Position numbers and translations under genes: made by a program. Shown in pieces: positions 33,420 through 40,242 of a stretch of DNA of 40,242 nucleotides (its first letter is position 1; each line of letters starts with the position of its first letter). This DNA comes from Chloroflexota bacterium (lineage in GTDB: Bacteria; Chloroflexota; Anaerolineae; Anaerolineales; Anaerolineaceae): positions 1-40,242 of the forward strand of contig JAAZKE010000016.1 in the NCBI GenBank assembly GCA_012799995.1, given 5' to 3'. Below the pieces are notes generated by a model. That model was not told where the DNA came from. It was given only the letters and a program-made list of their open reading frames with translations, and ran no database searches.

Positions 33420-33830
33420 ATGATGATCACCACCAAAGGCCGATATGCGCTCAGCATTATGCTTGACCTGTCCCTGCAACCCGATGACAGCTACATTTCG
33501 CTCGCTAAAATTGCAGAACGGCAGCAGATCTCGCTGAAATATCTGGAGCTGATCGTTGCGATGCTGAACAGAGAAGGTATGGTCGAAAGCATGCGCGGCA
33601 AACGCGGCGGATATCGCCTGACGAAGTCCCCAGCAGATTACACGGTTGCCTCCATCATCCGATTGGCCGAGCGCTCAATTGCGCCGGTTTCCTGTCTGGA
33701 AGGGGAAGTCAATTCTTGTGAGCACGCCTACAATTGTCTGACGCTGCCAATGTGGGAAAAACTCGAAAAACTGATTGACAACTACCTTGAGAGTGTAACG
33801 CTGCAGGACCTGATCGACAAAAAGGTCTGA
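33420..33830 (+). CDS. Rrf2-family (IscR-like) regulator (136 aa)
   Basis: A winged helix (about residues 3-60; TTKGRYALSIMLDLS and ISLKYLELIVAMLNREGMV, then the wing RGKRGGYRL) is followed by a dimer helix and three cysteines (SCLEGEVNSC and YNC). The cysteines fit binding of an Fe-S cluster as in IscR, with slightly different spacing. It stands directly before the cysteine desulfurase and scaffold genes and so most likely controls them in response to iron-sulfur status. Similar inverted repeats before it and before the desulfurase gene suggest it represses both. Confidence 0.9.
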   Translation: MMITTKGRYALSIMLDLSLQPDDSYISLAKIAERQQISLKYLELIVAMLNREGMVESMRGKRGGYRLTKSPADYTVASIIRLAERSIAPVSCLEGEVNSCEHAYNCLTLPMWEKLEKLIDNYLESVTLQDLIDKKV

Positions 33831-33848
33831 CTTTTGATTTCTTATAAT

Positions 33849-33871
33849 ATTCCTATTGATTTGATAGGATT
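33849..33871. promoter_or_regulatory. Rrf2-type operator, site 2
   Basis: ATTCCTAT, seven bases, ATAGGATT: an 8-bp inverted repeat with one mismatch, located 60 bp before the cysteine desulfurase ATG. The ATTCC and GGATT halves are 13 bases apart, as in site 1. Confidence 0.65.
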
Positions 33872-33930
33872 AAGAATTATAATAATAATGAGAAAAAGAA
33901 GCGTGCAGAACAGGAAAGGAACGGAACTGA

Positions 33931-35118
33931 ATGAAAGTTTATGCTGATAACGCCGCAACCACACAAATGAGCCGTACCGCAATTGATGCCATGTTGCCAT
34001 ACATGGAAAGAATCTACGGCAACCCTTCCAGTCTGTACACAATTGGGCAGGAAGCTGCGGAAGCATTGCTGCAGGCGCGTACGGTGATGGCGAAATATCT
34101 CGGGTGTGAAGCGCGTGAAATCACGTTCACTTCCGGTGGCAGCGAAGCGGACAATCAGGCGCTCCTGACTGGCGCAACTTTGGGCGAGAAAAAAGGCAAA
34201 AAACATATCATTTCGACTGCAATCGAGCATCATGCCATTCTGCATATGCTCAAACGGCTTGAAAAACAGGGCTTTGAAATCACGTTGCTGGATGTACCGG
34301 AGAACGGCATCATCTCCGCAGAGCAGGTGCGAAATGCGATCCGCGAAGACACCTGTCTGGTGACGGTGATGTATGCCAATAACGAAATTGGCACCATCCA
34401 GCCAATCGCCGAAATTGGCGTAGTCTGCAAAGAAAAGGGTGTTCTGTTCCACACTGATGCAGTTCAGGCGGCTGGTCATCTGCCAATTGATGTAAAAAAA
34501 GAAAACATCGACATGCTTTCTCTCTCAGCGCATAAATTCCACGGACCGAAAGGGGTTGGCGCACTATACGTTCGCAAGGGCGTACCGCTCACCAACCTGA
34601 TCGAGGGTGGCGGACAGGAGCGCGGCAAACGTGCCGGCACCGAAAATGTTCCCGGCATCATGAGCATGGCGGCTGCTTTCGAGGAAACCTGTGAGAATAT
34701 GGAGAAAAATGCGGTCAAAGTTGCAGCATTGCGCGACAAACTGATTGCAGGACTCGCCAGAATTCCGCATTCAGTTCTGAATGGCGATCCGCTGCAACGG
34801 TTACCCGGTAACGTCAATTTTTGTTTCGAAGGCATTGAAGGCGAATCGCTGTTGCTGCTGCTGGATGAGCGGGGAATTTCCGCCTCCTCCGGTTCAGCCT
34901 GCACTTCCGGCTCACTCGAACCCAGCCATGTACTGCTGGCAATCGGACGACCGCACGAAATCGCTCACGGTTCGCTGCGTCTTTCGCTCAGCGAAAACAG
35001 CACCGAAGCCGAAGTCGATTACATCTTGAAAGCAGTGCCGGAAGTGGTGGATTATTTACGAAAAATGTCGCCGGTTTGGCGTGATTTGGTTGAAGGCAGA
35101 AAAGAATTTTTGCTCTAA
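33931..35118 (+). CDS. iscS: Cysteine desulfurase, NifS/IscS family (395 aa)
   Basis: A pyridoxal-phosphate enzyme that takes sulfur from cysteine as a persulfide for Fe-S cluster assembly and tRNA thiolation. Landmarks are YADNAATTQMS, TSGGSEADNQA, HTDAVQAAGHLPIDV, the PLP lysine in SAHKFHGPKG (about K202), and the active cysteine (about C324) in SSGSACTSGSLEPSHVL. The short active loop is of the class I (NifS/IscS) type. AGGAAAGGA precedes the ATG. It is the first enzyme in an operon with the scaffold gene, and MnmA lies further downstream. Confidence 0.95.
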   Translation: MKVYADNAATTQMSRTAIDAMLPYMERIYGNPSSLYTIGQEAAEALLQARTVMAKYLGCEAREITFTSGGSEADNQALLTGATLGEKKGKKHIISTAIEHHAILHMLKRLEKQGFEITLLDVPENGIISAEQVRNAIREDTCLVTVMYANNEIGTIQPIAEIGVVCKEKGVLFHTDAVQAAGHLPIDVKKENIDMLSLSAHKFHGPKGVGALYVRKGVPLTNLIEGGGQERGKRAGTENVPGIMSMAAAFEETCENMEKNAVKVAALRDKLIAGLARIPHSVLNGDPLQRLPGNVNFCFEGIEGESLLLLLDERGISASSGSACTSGSLEPSHVLLAIGRPHEIAHGSLRLSLSENSTEAEVDYILKAVPEVVDYLRKMSPVWRDLVEGRKEFLL

Positions 35119-35137
35119 AAGGATTGGAGAGTTAATC

Positions 35138-35575
35138 ATGGCACTCTATAGTGATATCGTGATGGATCATTTCAAAAACCCCCGCAATGTTGGTGTAATT
35201 GAGAACGCGGACGGGATCGGCGAAGTCGGCAATGCGCGCTGCGGCGACATCATGAAGATTTATCTGAAAATTGACAATGACATCGTCTCTGACGTCAAAT
35301 TCGAAACCTTCGGCTGTGGCTCAGCGATCGCCTCCAGTTCCATGGCGACCGAAATGATCAAAGGAAAGCCGCTGAGCGAAGTGTTGAAAGTCACCAACAA
35401 AGCGGTCGCAGAAGCATTGGATGGATTACCGGCGCATAGACTGCACTGCTCGGTGCTGGCGGAAGAAGCGATCAAGGCTGCGGTTCAGGACTATTACGAA
35501 AAAAATCATATCGACTATGACCGATCGCAGTTTCCGAATTGTGACGACTGCGAGCATTGCGGAACCTGCCGATAA
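35138..35575 (+). CDS. iscU: Fe-S cluster assembly scaffold, IscU/NifU type (145 aa)
   Basis: The scaffold on which new Fe-S clusters form. The N-terminus MALYSDIVMDHFKNPRNVG and the three ligand cysteines C35 (ARCGD), C60 (FGCGSA) and C104 (LHCSV) are intact. A tail of four extra cysteines, C135-x2-C138-x2-C141-x2-C144, closes the protein. The ATG at 35138 follows GGAG; the frame upstream overlaps the desulfurase gene and lacks support. It lies 19 bp after the desulfurase stop, and the two should act as a pair. Confidence 0.94.
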   Translation: MALYSDIVMDHFKNPRNVGVIENADGIGEVGNARCGDIMKIYLKIDNDIVSDVKFETFGCGSAIASSSMATEMIKGKPLSEVLKVTNKAVAEALDGLPAHRLHCSVLAEEAIKAAVQDYYEKNHIDYDRSQFPNCDDCEHCGTCR

Positions 35576-35773
35576 AACGAACATAAAATCTCAGCTGCCG
35601 CTCCATTCGCTGCATGTTCCCCGGCAGTGTTAAAATCATTGCTGACCAACACGCCATCCTGGAGCGGATTCTGATTCTTAAGTTCAGAGCCACAGGAATC
35701 TTCATGCTACTCCAATACGCTCAATTCACACCATCCTCAGCAGCGGTCAATAATTTCTTAATCGGGAATCGCC

Positions 35774-36808
35774 ATGCCTGCTAACGTGTTGGTCGCAATG
35801 AGCGGCGGGGTGGATTCTACAGTCGCGGCCTGGTTACTACAGCAGCAGGGATACGACTGTGTCGGCGCCACCATGGTGCTCTACAATGAGGCAAATGATG
35901 GACGCGTTGAGGATGCCCGTGCTGTTGCAGCCAAACTGAACATTCCTTTCCATGTCTTCGACCTCAGAGAGGATTTTCAGGCTGAGGTGATTTCGCGCTT
36001 TGTCACCGCCTATCAGGCTGGCGCGACACCCAATCCCTGTATCGAATGCAACCGCCGTATGAAATTTGGCAGGTTAATGGACCTCGGGACGCTGCTCGGA
36101 TGTGAATTTATTGCCAGCGGCCATTACGCGCGCATAGAAAAAACCGATGATCGCTATCTGCTCAGGAAAGGAGCTGACCTCTCCAAGGATCAAAGTTATG
36201 TGCTGGCATTTCTGACTCAGCCACAGCTGGCGCGAATCAAGCTACCGCTGGGAGCGATGACCAAGGACGAAATCCGTCAGCTGGCACATCAACAGGGATT
36301 CGTAAACAGCGCGAAAAAAGAGAGCCAGGACATCTGTTTCGTGCCGGATGGCGACTATGCGAAGATCATTAAAGAGCAGTCAAACCTTCCCGACCAACCG
36401 GGTGATTTTGTTGATCTGCAGGGCAGGCTGCTCGGCAAACATCAGGGGCTGATTCACTACACCATCGGACAGCGTCGGGGATTGGGACTGGCAATGCCGG
36501 AGCCGGTATACGTGGTTGCCAAACAACCACATAACAACACTGTCATAATCGGTCGCGAGCAGGATCTATACACAAAACAGTTGGACGCCGACGACTTCAA
36601 CTGGATCGCCTATGATCAGCCGCCGCAGGAGCTGCGTGTCAAAGCCAAAATCCGCTACGGTCAGACGGAACAATGGGCAACCGTTCACCCCAACGGAGCG
36701 GACGCGATCCATCTGACTTTTGACGAGCCGCAGCGCGCCATTGCCCGCGGGCAGGCGGTGGTGCTCTATGAAGGTGATTTCGTAGTTGGCGGCGGTACGA
36801 TTCAATAA
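35774..36808 (+). CDS. mnmA: tRNA-specific 2-thiouridylase MnmA (344 aa)
   Basis: It makes 2-thiouridine at the wobble position of Lys, Glu and Gln tRNAs, using ATP and sulfur from a cysteine desulfurase. The PP-loop motif SGGVDS is at about residues 9-14, the first catalytic cysteine C89 in NPCIECN and the second C188 in SQDICFVPDGDY. The central and C-terminal beta-barrel domains follow (GQRRGLGLA and onward). It lies 198 bp after the scaffold gene; that gap has no gene. Neighbourhood with IscS fits its sulfur source. Confidence 0.95.
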   Translation: MPANVLVAMSGGVDSTVAAWLLQQQGYDCVGATMVLYNEANDGRVEDARAVAAKLNIPFHVFDLREDFQAEVISRFVTAYQAGATPNPCIECNRRMKFGRLMDLGTLLGCEFIASGHYARIEKTDDRYLLRKGADLSKDQSYVLAFLTQPQLARIKLPLGAMTKDEIRQLAHQQGFVNSAKKESQDICFVPDGDYAKIIKEQSNLPDQPGDFVDLQGRLLGKHQGLIHYTIGQRRGLGLAMPEPVYVVAKQPHNNTVIIGREQDLYTKQLDADDFNWIAYDQPPQELRVKAKIRYGQTEQWATVHPNGADAIHLTFDEPQRAIARGQAVVLYEGDFVVGGGTIQ

Positions 36809-36931
36809 CGATTCAAGTGTATGGAATTGTCAGGAAAGTTTAACATTGCTGTTTAAAAACCCTTCGGCAGAAAAACAATCAGTAAAACTGTTTACGGGCA
36901 GACTATATGATATGATAGCTGCCGAAATAAA

Positions 36932-37528
36932 ATGAACGCACCTGTTGACCTGAGCAAGATCACATTTGAAACCGAAAGACTGTTGCTTCGCGCACCGCAG
37001 GAACAGGATCTGGAGGATTTCTTCTGCTACGCCTCTATACCGGGCGTCGGTGAGATGGCTGGCTGGAATCATCACCGCGACCGCAATGAGTCTGCCAAAA
37101 TCCTTGCGATGATGATCAAGGAGAAAAAGACGCTGTCGCTGATCCTGAAAGCTGAAAATCGCATGATCGGCACGATTGGTTTGGAGATGCATAAAGATGA
37201 ACTGGGGTCGAAATTCGAACCGCTGCGTGGACGCGAAATCGGCTATGCCATGAGCAAAACGTATTGGGGTCAGGGGTTGATGCCGGAAGCGGTAACTCGC
37301 GTGATCCAACATTGCTTTGGCTCACTTAAATGGGACTATCTTGTCTGTAATTATCGGGGGAATAACCCGCAATCCGCTCGCGTCGCCGAAAAATGCGGTT
37401 TTAAAGTTTATAAAGATACCATTTTACAGGACCGAAATGGCATGGATCATCCAGGAATACTCACCGTCCTGCTTAATCCAGAACGGGTGAAGGCGGACTT
37501 ATCCGAATTCTTAAATTCGGATAAGTGA
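36932..37528 (+). CDS. GNAT-family N-acetyltransferase, RimJ/RimL-like (198 aa)
   Basis: An acetyl-CoA-dependent acetyltransferase of the RimJ/RimL type. It begins FETERLLLRAPQEQDLEDFF and contains the strand IGTIGLEMHK, GREIGYAMSKTYWGQGLMPEA (the acetyl-CoA loop QGLMPEA) and NNPQSARVAEKCGFKVY. The acceptor, a ribosomal protein, antibiotic or other amine, is unknown. No ribosome site is visible before the ATG; a TATGAT box lies about 16 bases upstream. A perfect hairpin sits inside the last codons. Confidence 0.85.
   Translation: MNAPVDLSKITFETERLLLRAPQEQDLEDFFCYASIPGVGEMAGWNHHRDRNESAKILAMMIKEKKTLSLILKAENRMIGTIGLEMHKDELGSKFEPLRGREIGYAMSKTYWGQGLMPEAVTRVIQHCFGSLKWDYLVCNYRGNNPQSARVAEKCGFKVYKDTILQDRNGMDHPGILTVLLNPERVKADLSEFLNSDK
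37497..37526. other. Perfect 13-bp hairpin inside the end of the acetyltransferase gene
   Basis: ACTTATCCGAATT, loop CTTA and AATTCGGATAAGT form a perfect stem that reaches the stop codon. It lies within coding sequence, just before a separate terminator. It may be an RNA stability element or a trace of an inserted repeat. Confidence 0.6.
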
Positions 37529-37549
37529 ACATAACATTGATCTCTCAGA

Positions 37550-37578
37550 AAAAAAGAACGCTTTTGAAGCGTCCTTTT
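37550..37578. terminator. Terminator between convergent genes
   Basis: ACGCTT, loop TTG and AAGCGT, with A-residues on the left and CCTTTTC on the right, so it can work for both the acetyltransferase and the ferritin-like gene. Confidence 0.7.
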
Positions 37579-37599
37579 CAGATGAATCAAATCCAGGAA

Positions 37600-38094
37600 C
37601 TACATTTTCAGGTTGGTCAATTGACTCTGCATACGGCGGGTCAGTACCATCTGAAGATGTTTCTTCTCTTCATTCAGCACGATCTTCATGTCGTCCGGTG
37701 CGATATCCGGATAGAGATCCATGATTTCATTAACCATCATCACAGAATCCCTCTCAAGTGATTCAGCCAGCTCAAACACATCATCCTTGGTCTTCACTTT
37801 GGAGATTTTCGCCAGCATTTTGGCATTATCATGCTCAACAATGTCCTTCAACAGCACATTCAGATACTCCTGATGATCATCGCTGACCTCAACCTTGAAC
37901 TTGCCACTGGCCTCATAACGTTCAAGCAGGGCGCTGTAAATTTTCATATGGCGATCTTCGTCTTTTGCCATATTCTCAAAAAACTTACCGCCAATCGCAG
38001 CATCTTCAGCCAGTCGCCGATACCAGTCACCGACAGCTTTTTCATTCGCTACCATCATGCGGAAAAATTCCGCTCCATCCCATAACTTAGCCAT
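37600..38094 (-). CDS. Ferritin-like diiron protein (164 aa)
   Basis: A four-helix bundle of the ferritin/rubrerythrin superfamily without a rubredoxin domain. Candidate iron ligands are Glu18 in ANEKAVGDWY, the ExxH-like pair in KDEDRHMKIY, Glu110 or Glu113 in LAESLERDS, and NEEKKHLQM. It may store iron or remove peroxide. GGGAGG precedes the ATG. It is monocistronic, with an AT-rich 5' region and terminators on both sides. It is distinct from the rubrerythrin at 24.8 kb. Confidence 0.82.
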   Translation of the reverse strand: MAKLWDGAEFFRMMVANEKAVGDWYRRLAEDAAIGGKFFENMAKDEDRHMKIYSALLERYEASGKFKVEVSDDHQEYLNVLLKDIVEHDNAKMLAKISKVKTKDDVFELAESLERDSVMMVNEIMDLYPDIAPDDMKIVLNEEKKHLQMVLTRRMQSQLTNLKM

Positions 38095-38261
38095 AATTCC
38101 TCCCTTTTGGACTATGTCCAGAAAAGTTGCTTTTTATATAATTCATTATATGAAATGGGTATTGAACCTTCAAGATTAAAATGGTTAAATCAACCTTAAA
38201 TAAACCTTTTTTCGCTCAGAATCCAATCCGAAGACCATATCAAACTGTTCCAAAGATAAAA

Positions 38262-38284
38262 AAGCTGCCTGAAAAAGGCAGCTT
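38262..38284 (-). terminator. Terminator of the sortase gene
   Basis: On the minus strand AAGCTGCCT, loop TTTTC, AGGCAGCTT then TTTTATC. It starts 20 bp after the sortase stop. Confidence 0.88.
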
Positions 38285-38304
38285 ATGTTATTGAAGCAGG
38301 TAAG

Positions 38305-40026
38305 TTAGTTTGACTGCAATTCAGCGAAGATTACACGACGATCGAGGTAACTGCCATTGTAGCTTTCATTTTCACAGGTGATCAAAACCAGCGTCTTGTC
38401 ATATTCAAAAGCTTTTTCAGAAACTTCGGCGAATTCGTTCGGTTTGTACAGCGCGTTATAGCGCACCACAAACTCAATCAGTTCGCCATTCGATTTTCGA
38501 ACGAAGATCCGGTCATTTTCTTTCAGATTGCCAATGAACAGGAATGGACCAATACGTTGGTTGGTCAGGTGATTGTGCGCAGCGATCATGCTGACGCCTT
38601 CGCCTGGAATCGCACTGCCTTCCAGCACACCACCGCGGTCTTCCAGCCCTTCCACTTCCCAGTGGTTATCGGTCAGCGGCACCCACACCAGCTGCGTAGT
38701 AACGTCCAACAAAGGTAATTGCAGCTCCATACCCAACGAAACATATGAAAGTTCCATAGGCTTGGATGGCAGGAAATTCCGATAAATCGAGAATCCGGTC
38801 ATCGGCAGTGGAATACCTGGTTGCCCGGGCTCTTCCGTTGGAAGCTGCTTCGCCTGAATACCCATCGCAGCCATCTCCGGTTTGGCTTCCTCCTCTGCAA
38901 GCTGTGCATCGACCATTTCATCCGACACGCTGCCTTCGGGAATCTCAGCGCTTTTCTCTTCCACAAAGGGGACTTCGGCAAAAGTAACATTATTAATTTC
39001 TTCTGCTACTGGCATAGCAGACAGAAGCGGTTCGCTCTCCGCTGTAACGGCGGGTTCCAGCGGCGGAACTTGGGTGCTCTCCGATACCAGATACCAGTCA
39101 TCACCCAACTGCGGTTTTTTTGCAACAGGCTCCATAGTGGCAACAGGAACGACCGTCTCCAGTGGAATCGACTCATCGAACCTCGGGTTTTCAGCTGGCA
39201 TGAACGGTAGCATTTTGAATGGGACGACTGTCGCTTCGTGCACGATCACTTCCGGCTGCGGCAGTTCTTTTGCATCCATCGCTGCCACTGGTTCAGGAGT
39301 CTCCAAAACTTCTTCTGTGCCAGCCACAGTCCCGGTTTCCCAGACTGGATACAAATCCAGGTCAGTAGTTGCTGCGATTATTTGACCAAAGTTATAAATC
39401 TTGCCTTCCCCATCATTGCTGGTACTCCAACCCGTCAGCAGAAACCCTTCTTTTTTCAATGGATCAGGATTCCCGTCCGCATCCAGCCCCAGGTTCCCCA
39501 TAATCGGAGCCGGATCGCCAAACTGATAGCTGAGGTCATCCACAGGAGCGCTTCCGCTGTCCGCTCCATCGGTATGGTATCTCAGCTGAATACCATCCGG
39601 ATCGACAACCACCTGATCAGAAATGATCAGCGTCGCATCGGCATAACTTTCATAGTAGAAGAGGGCGTCGCTGCGTGCAACTGTCACGCGCATTGGCCAG
39701 CTGCCAGGCTTCGTAAACTGCTCCTTCTCACAGGTATCGAACCTTAAACCATCCAGCGAACAGGTATAGATCAAAGTCGGCTGCGGGTCAACAGCAAAAT
39801 CCAACCCGTCAGAATACAGCACCTCGATGCCAAACAGTTGCGGCGCAAAGGACATCCAGGAACTGTCACCGCTGTAGGGGATGGGTGCGGATTGATCATT
39901 GACCGTAATCAGAGAATCACAAAAATCTTTTTCACCGCATACCGGCTGCGCGCTGGCGCCGCTGGTACTGAGAAAAATCATCATCAGACTGATTATCAGC
40001 AAGAGCTGTGTTTTTCGTTTTATCAT
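38305..40026 (-). CDS. Secreted sortase with InlB-type repeat and Pro/Glu linker (573 aa)
   Basis: The signal (KRK, hydrophobic core, GASAQP) ends near residue 28. An N-terminal beta-rich part (about 30-150) is followed by an InlB_B/Listeria-Bacteroides repeat (about 160-235, with KKEGFLLTGWSTSNDGEGKIYNFGQ and LDLYPVW), a low-complexity Glu/Pro/Val linker (about 240-420), and a C-terminal sortase domain (about 430-573). The catalytic residues are His in AAHNHL (H484), Cys551 in LITCEN and Arg in DRRVIF (563 or 564). No other membrane anchor is seen. The ATG at 40026 follows GGAG. Sortases join surface proteins to the cell wall or to each other; no substrate with a sorting signal is in view. 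Confidence 0.85.
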   Translation of the reverse strand: MIKRKTQLLLIISLMMIFLSTSGASAQPVCGEKDFCDSLITVNDQSAPIPYSGDSSWMSFAPQLFGIEVLYSDGLDFAVDPQPTLIYTCSLDGLRFDTCEKEQFTKPGSWPMRVTVARSDALFYYESYADATLIISDQVVVDPDGIQLRYHTDGADSGSAPVDDLSYQFGDPAPIMGNLGLDADGNPDPLKKEGFLLTGWSTSNDGEGKIYNFGQIIAATTDLDLYPVWETGTVAGTEEVLETPEPVAAMDAKELPQPEVIVHEATVVPFKMLPFMPAENPRFDESIPLETVVPVATMEPVAKKPQLGDDWYLVSESTQVPPLEPAVTAESEPLLSAMPVAEEINNVTFAEVPFVEEKSAEIPEGSVSDEMVDAQLAEEEAKPEMAAMGIQAKQLPTEEPGQPGIPLPMTGFSIYRNFLPSKPMELSYVSLGMELQLPLLDVTTQLVWVPLTDNHWEVEGLEDRGGVLEGSAIPGEGVSMIAAHNHLTNQRIGPFLFIGNLKENDRIFVRKSNGELIEFVVRYNALYKPNEFAEVSEKAFEYDKTLVLITCENESYNGSYLDRRVIFAELQSN

Positions 40027-40168
40027 GTTCCGCTCCATTCCTCAATTCGGGTTGCCCATCAGCATGGGAATGCTTCCAATACCCTGTTTTGTTTTAGATC
40101 ATGAGAAATAGTGCAAGGTTCATGCCATTTTCAGAACGGTCGTAGGTCCAACAATTATGATAAAAAAT

Positions 40169-40207
40169 GTAGGGGCGACAATGCGGTCTGAAAGCCCGGG
40201 CGTCGCC
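40169..40207. repeat. Possible dispersed GGGGCGAC-type repeat
   Basis: GTAGGGGCGACA, a spacer and GTCGCC make an imperfect inverted repeat of six bases. GTAGGGGCGAC-type repeats are familiar from non-coding DNA in several bacterial phyla, including Chloroflexota. Only one copy lies in the window, and the rest runs towards the window edge. Confidence 0.35.
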
Positions 40208-40242
40208 AGTTCGTCCCACAGACGAAAACAACAGGTTCTCCA

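Noticed and set aside
1..40242. CRISPR arrays, rRNA genes, riboswitches
   Set aside because: No regularly spaced direct repeats, rRNA segments or known riboswitch cores were seen on either strand when reading the gaps between genes.

Overview
The window looks like a chromosomal segment of a strictly anaerobic bacterium, most plausibly of the class Anaerolineae (Chloroflexota). This rests on recognising protein families, not on a search. The support is a set of oxygen-defence proteins typical of anaerobes (an A-type flavodiiron protein, rubredoxin, a desulfoferrodoxin-type superoxide reductase, rubrerythrin and a second ferritin-like protein), together with an RNHCP-domain protein, an orphan sortase and an FtsH that read like Anaerolineae versions. 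No rRNA gene or CRISPR array was seen. One tRNA gene, tRNA-Ser(CGA), lies near 13.5 kb.

Layout. (1) 1-13.1 kb is accessory and reads like Firmicutes DNA. It holds an MFS exporter (cut by the window start) with an FtsX-type ABC exporter, a CPBP-like membrane protein, a TetR/oxidoreductase/membrane-protein operon with a clear operator, an NTF2-like protein, an alkyltransferase-like protein, a GerMN-like lipoprotein, a PadR/CPBP pair, and an ArsR/ABC-2 exporter operon flanked by two diverged copies of a ~85-bp terminator-containing repeat. The tRNA-Ser gene marks its right edge. (2) 13.6-20.7 kb is core: endonuclease III, FtsH, flavodiiron protein, RNHCP protein, a zinc/manganese-type binding protein, prephenate dehydratase and O6-methylguanine methyltransferase. 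(3) 20.8-24.5 kb is an AT-rich surface-polysaccharide fragment (TupA-like ATP-grasp and family 2 glycosyltransferase), interrupted by a dead IS256-family element and a possible IS30 remnant. (4) 24.7-27.0 kb holds the rubredoxin/superoxide reductase/rubrerythrin operon and a DUF218 (SanA/YdcF-like) membrane protein. (5) 27.1-31.9 kb is a GC-rich, one-strand block of phage morphogenesis genes: a prohead protease fused to a major capsid protein, a holin-like protein, a head-tail connector-like protein, an unknown protein and a frameshifted structural protein. No terminase, portal, tape-measure or integrase gene accompanies them. (6) 32.1-40.0 kb returns to host genes: an MFS transporter; an Rrf2 regulator, cysteine desulfurase, IscU-type scaffold and MnmA set for Fe-S and thiouridine synthesis; a GNAT acetyltransferase; a ferritin-like protein; and a secreted sortase with an InlB-type repeat and a long linker.

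How the genes may work together. Flavodiiron protein, rubredoxin, superoxide reductase, rubrerythrin and the ferritin-like protein would remove oxygen, superoxide and peroxide. The Rrf2-controlled sulfur genes would build and repair the iron-sulfur centres that oxygen damages, and supply sulfur to MnmA for tRNA. The left-hand genes look like independently acquired efflux and stress modules, each with its own regulator. The clearest oddities are the truncated capsid block, the repeat-bounded ArsR/ABC cassette, paired Rrf2-type operators with identical spacing, and several promoters with a TGTATAAT box, two of which sit so close to the start codon that the mRNAs should be leaderless.
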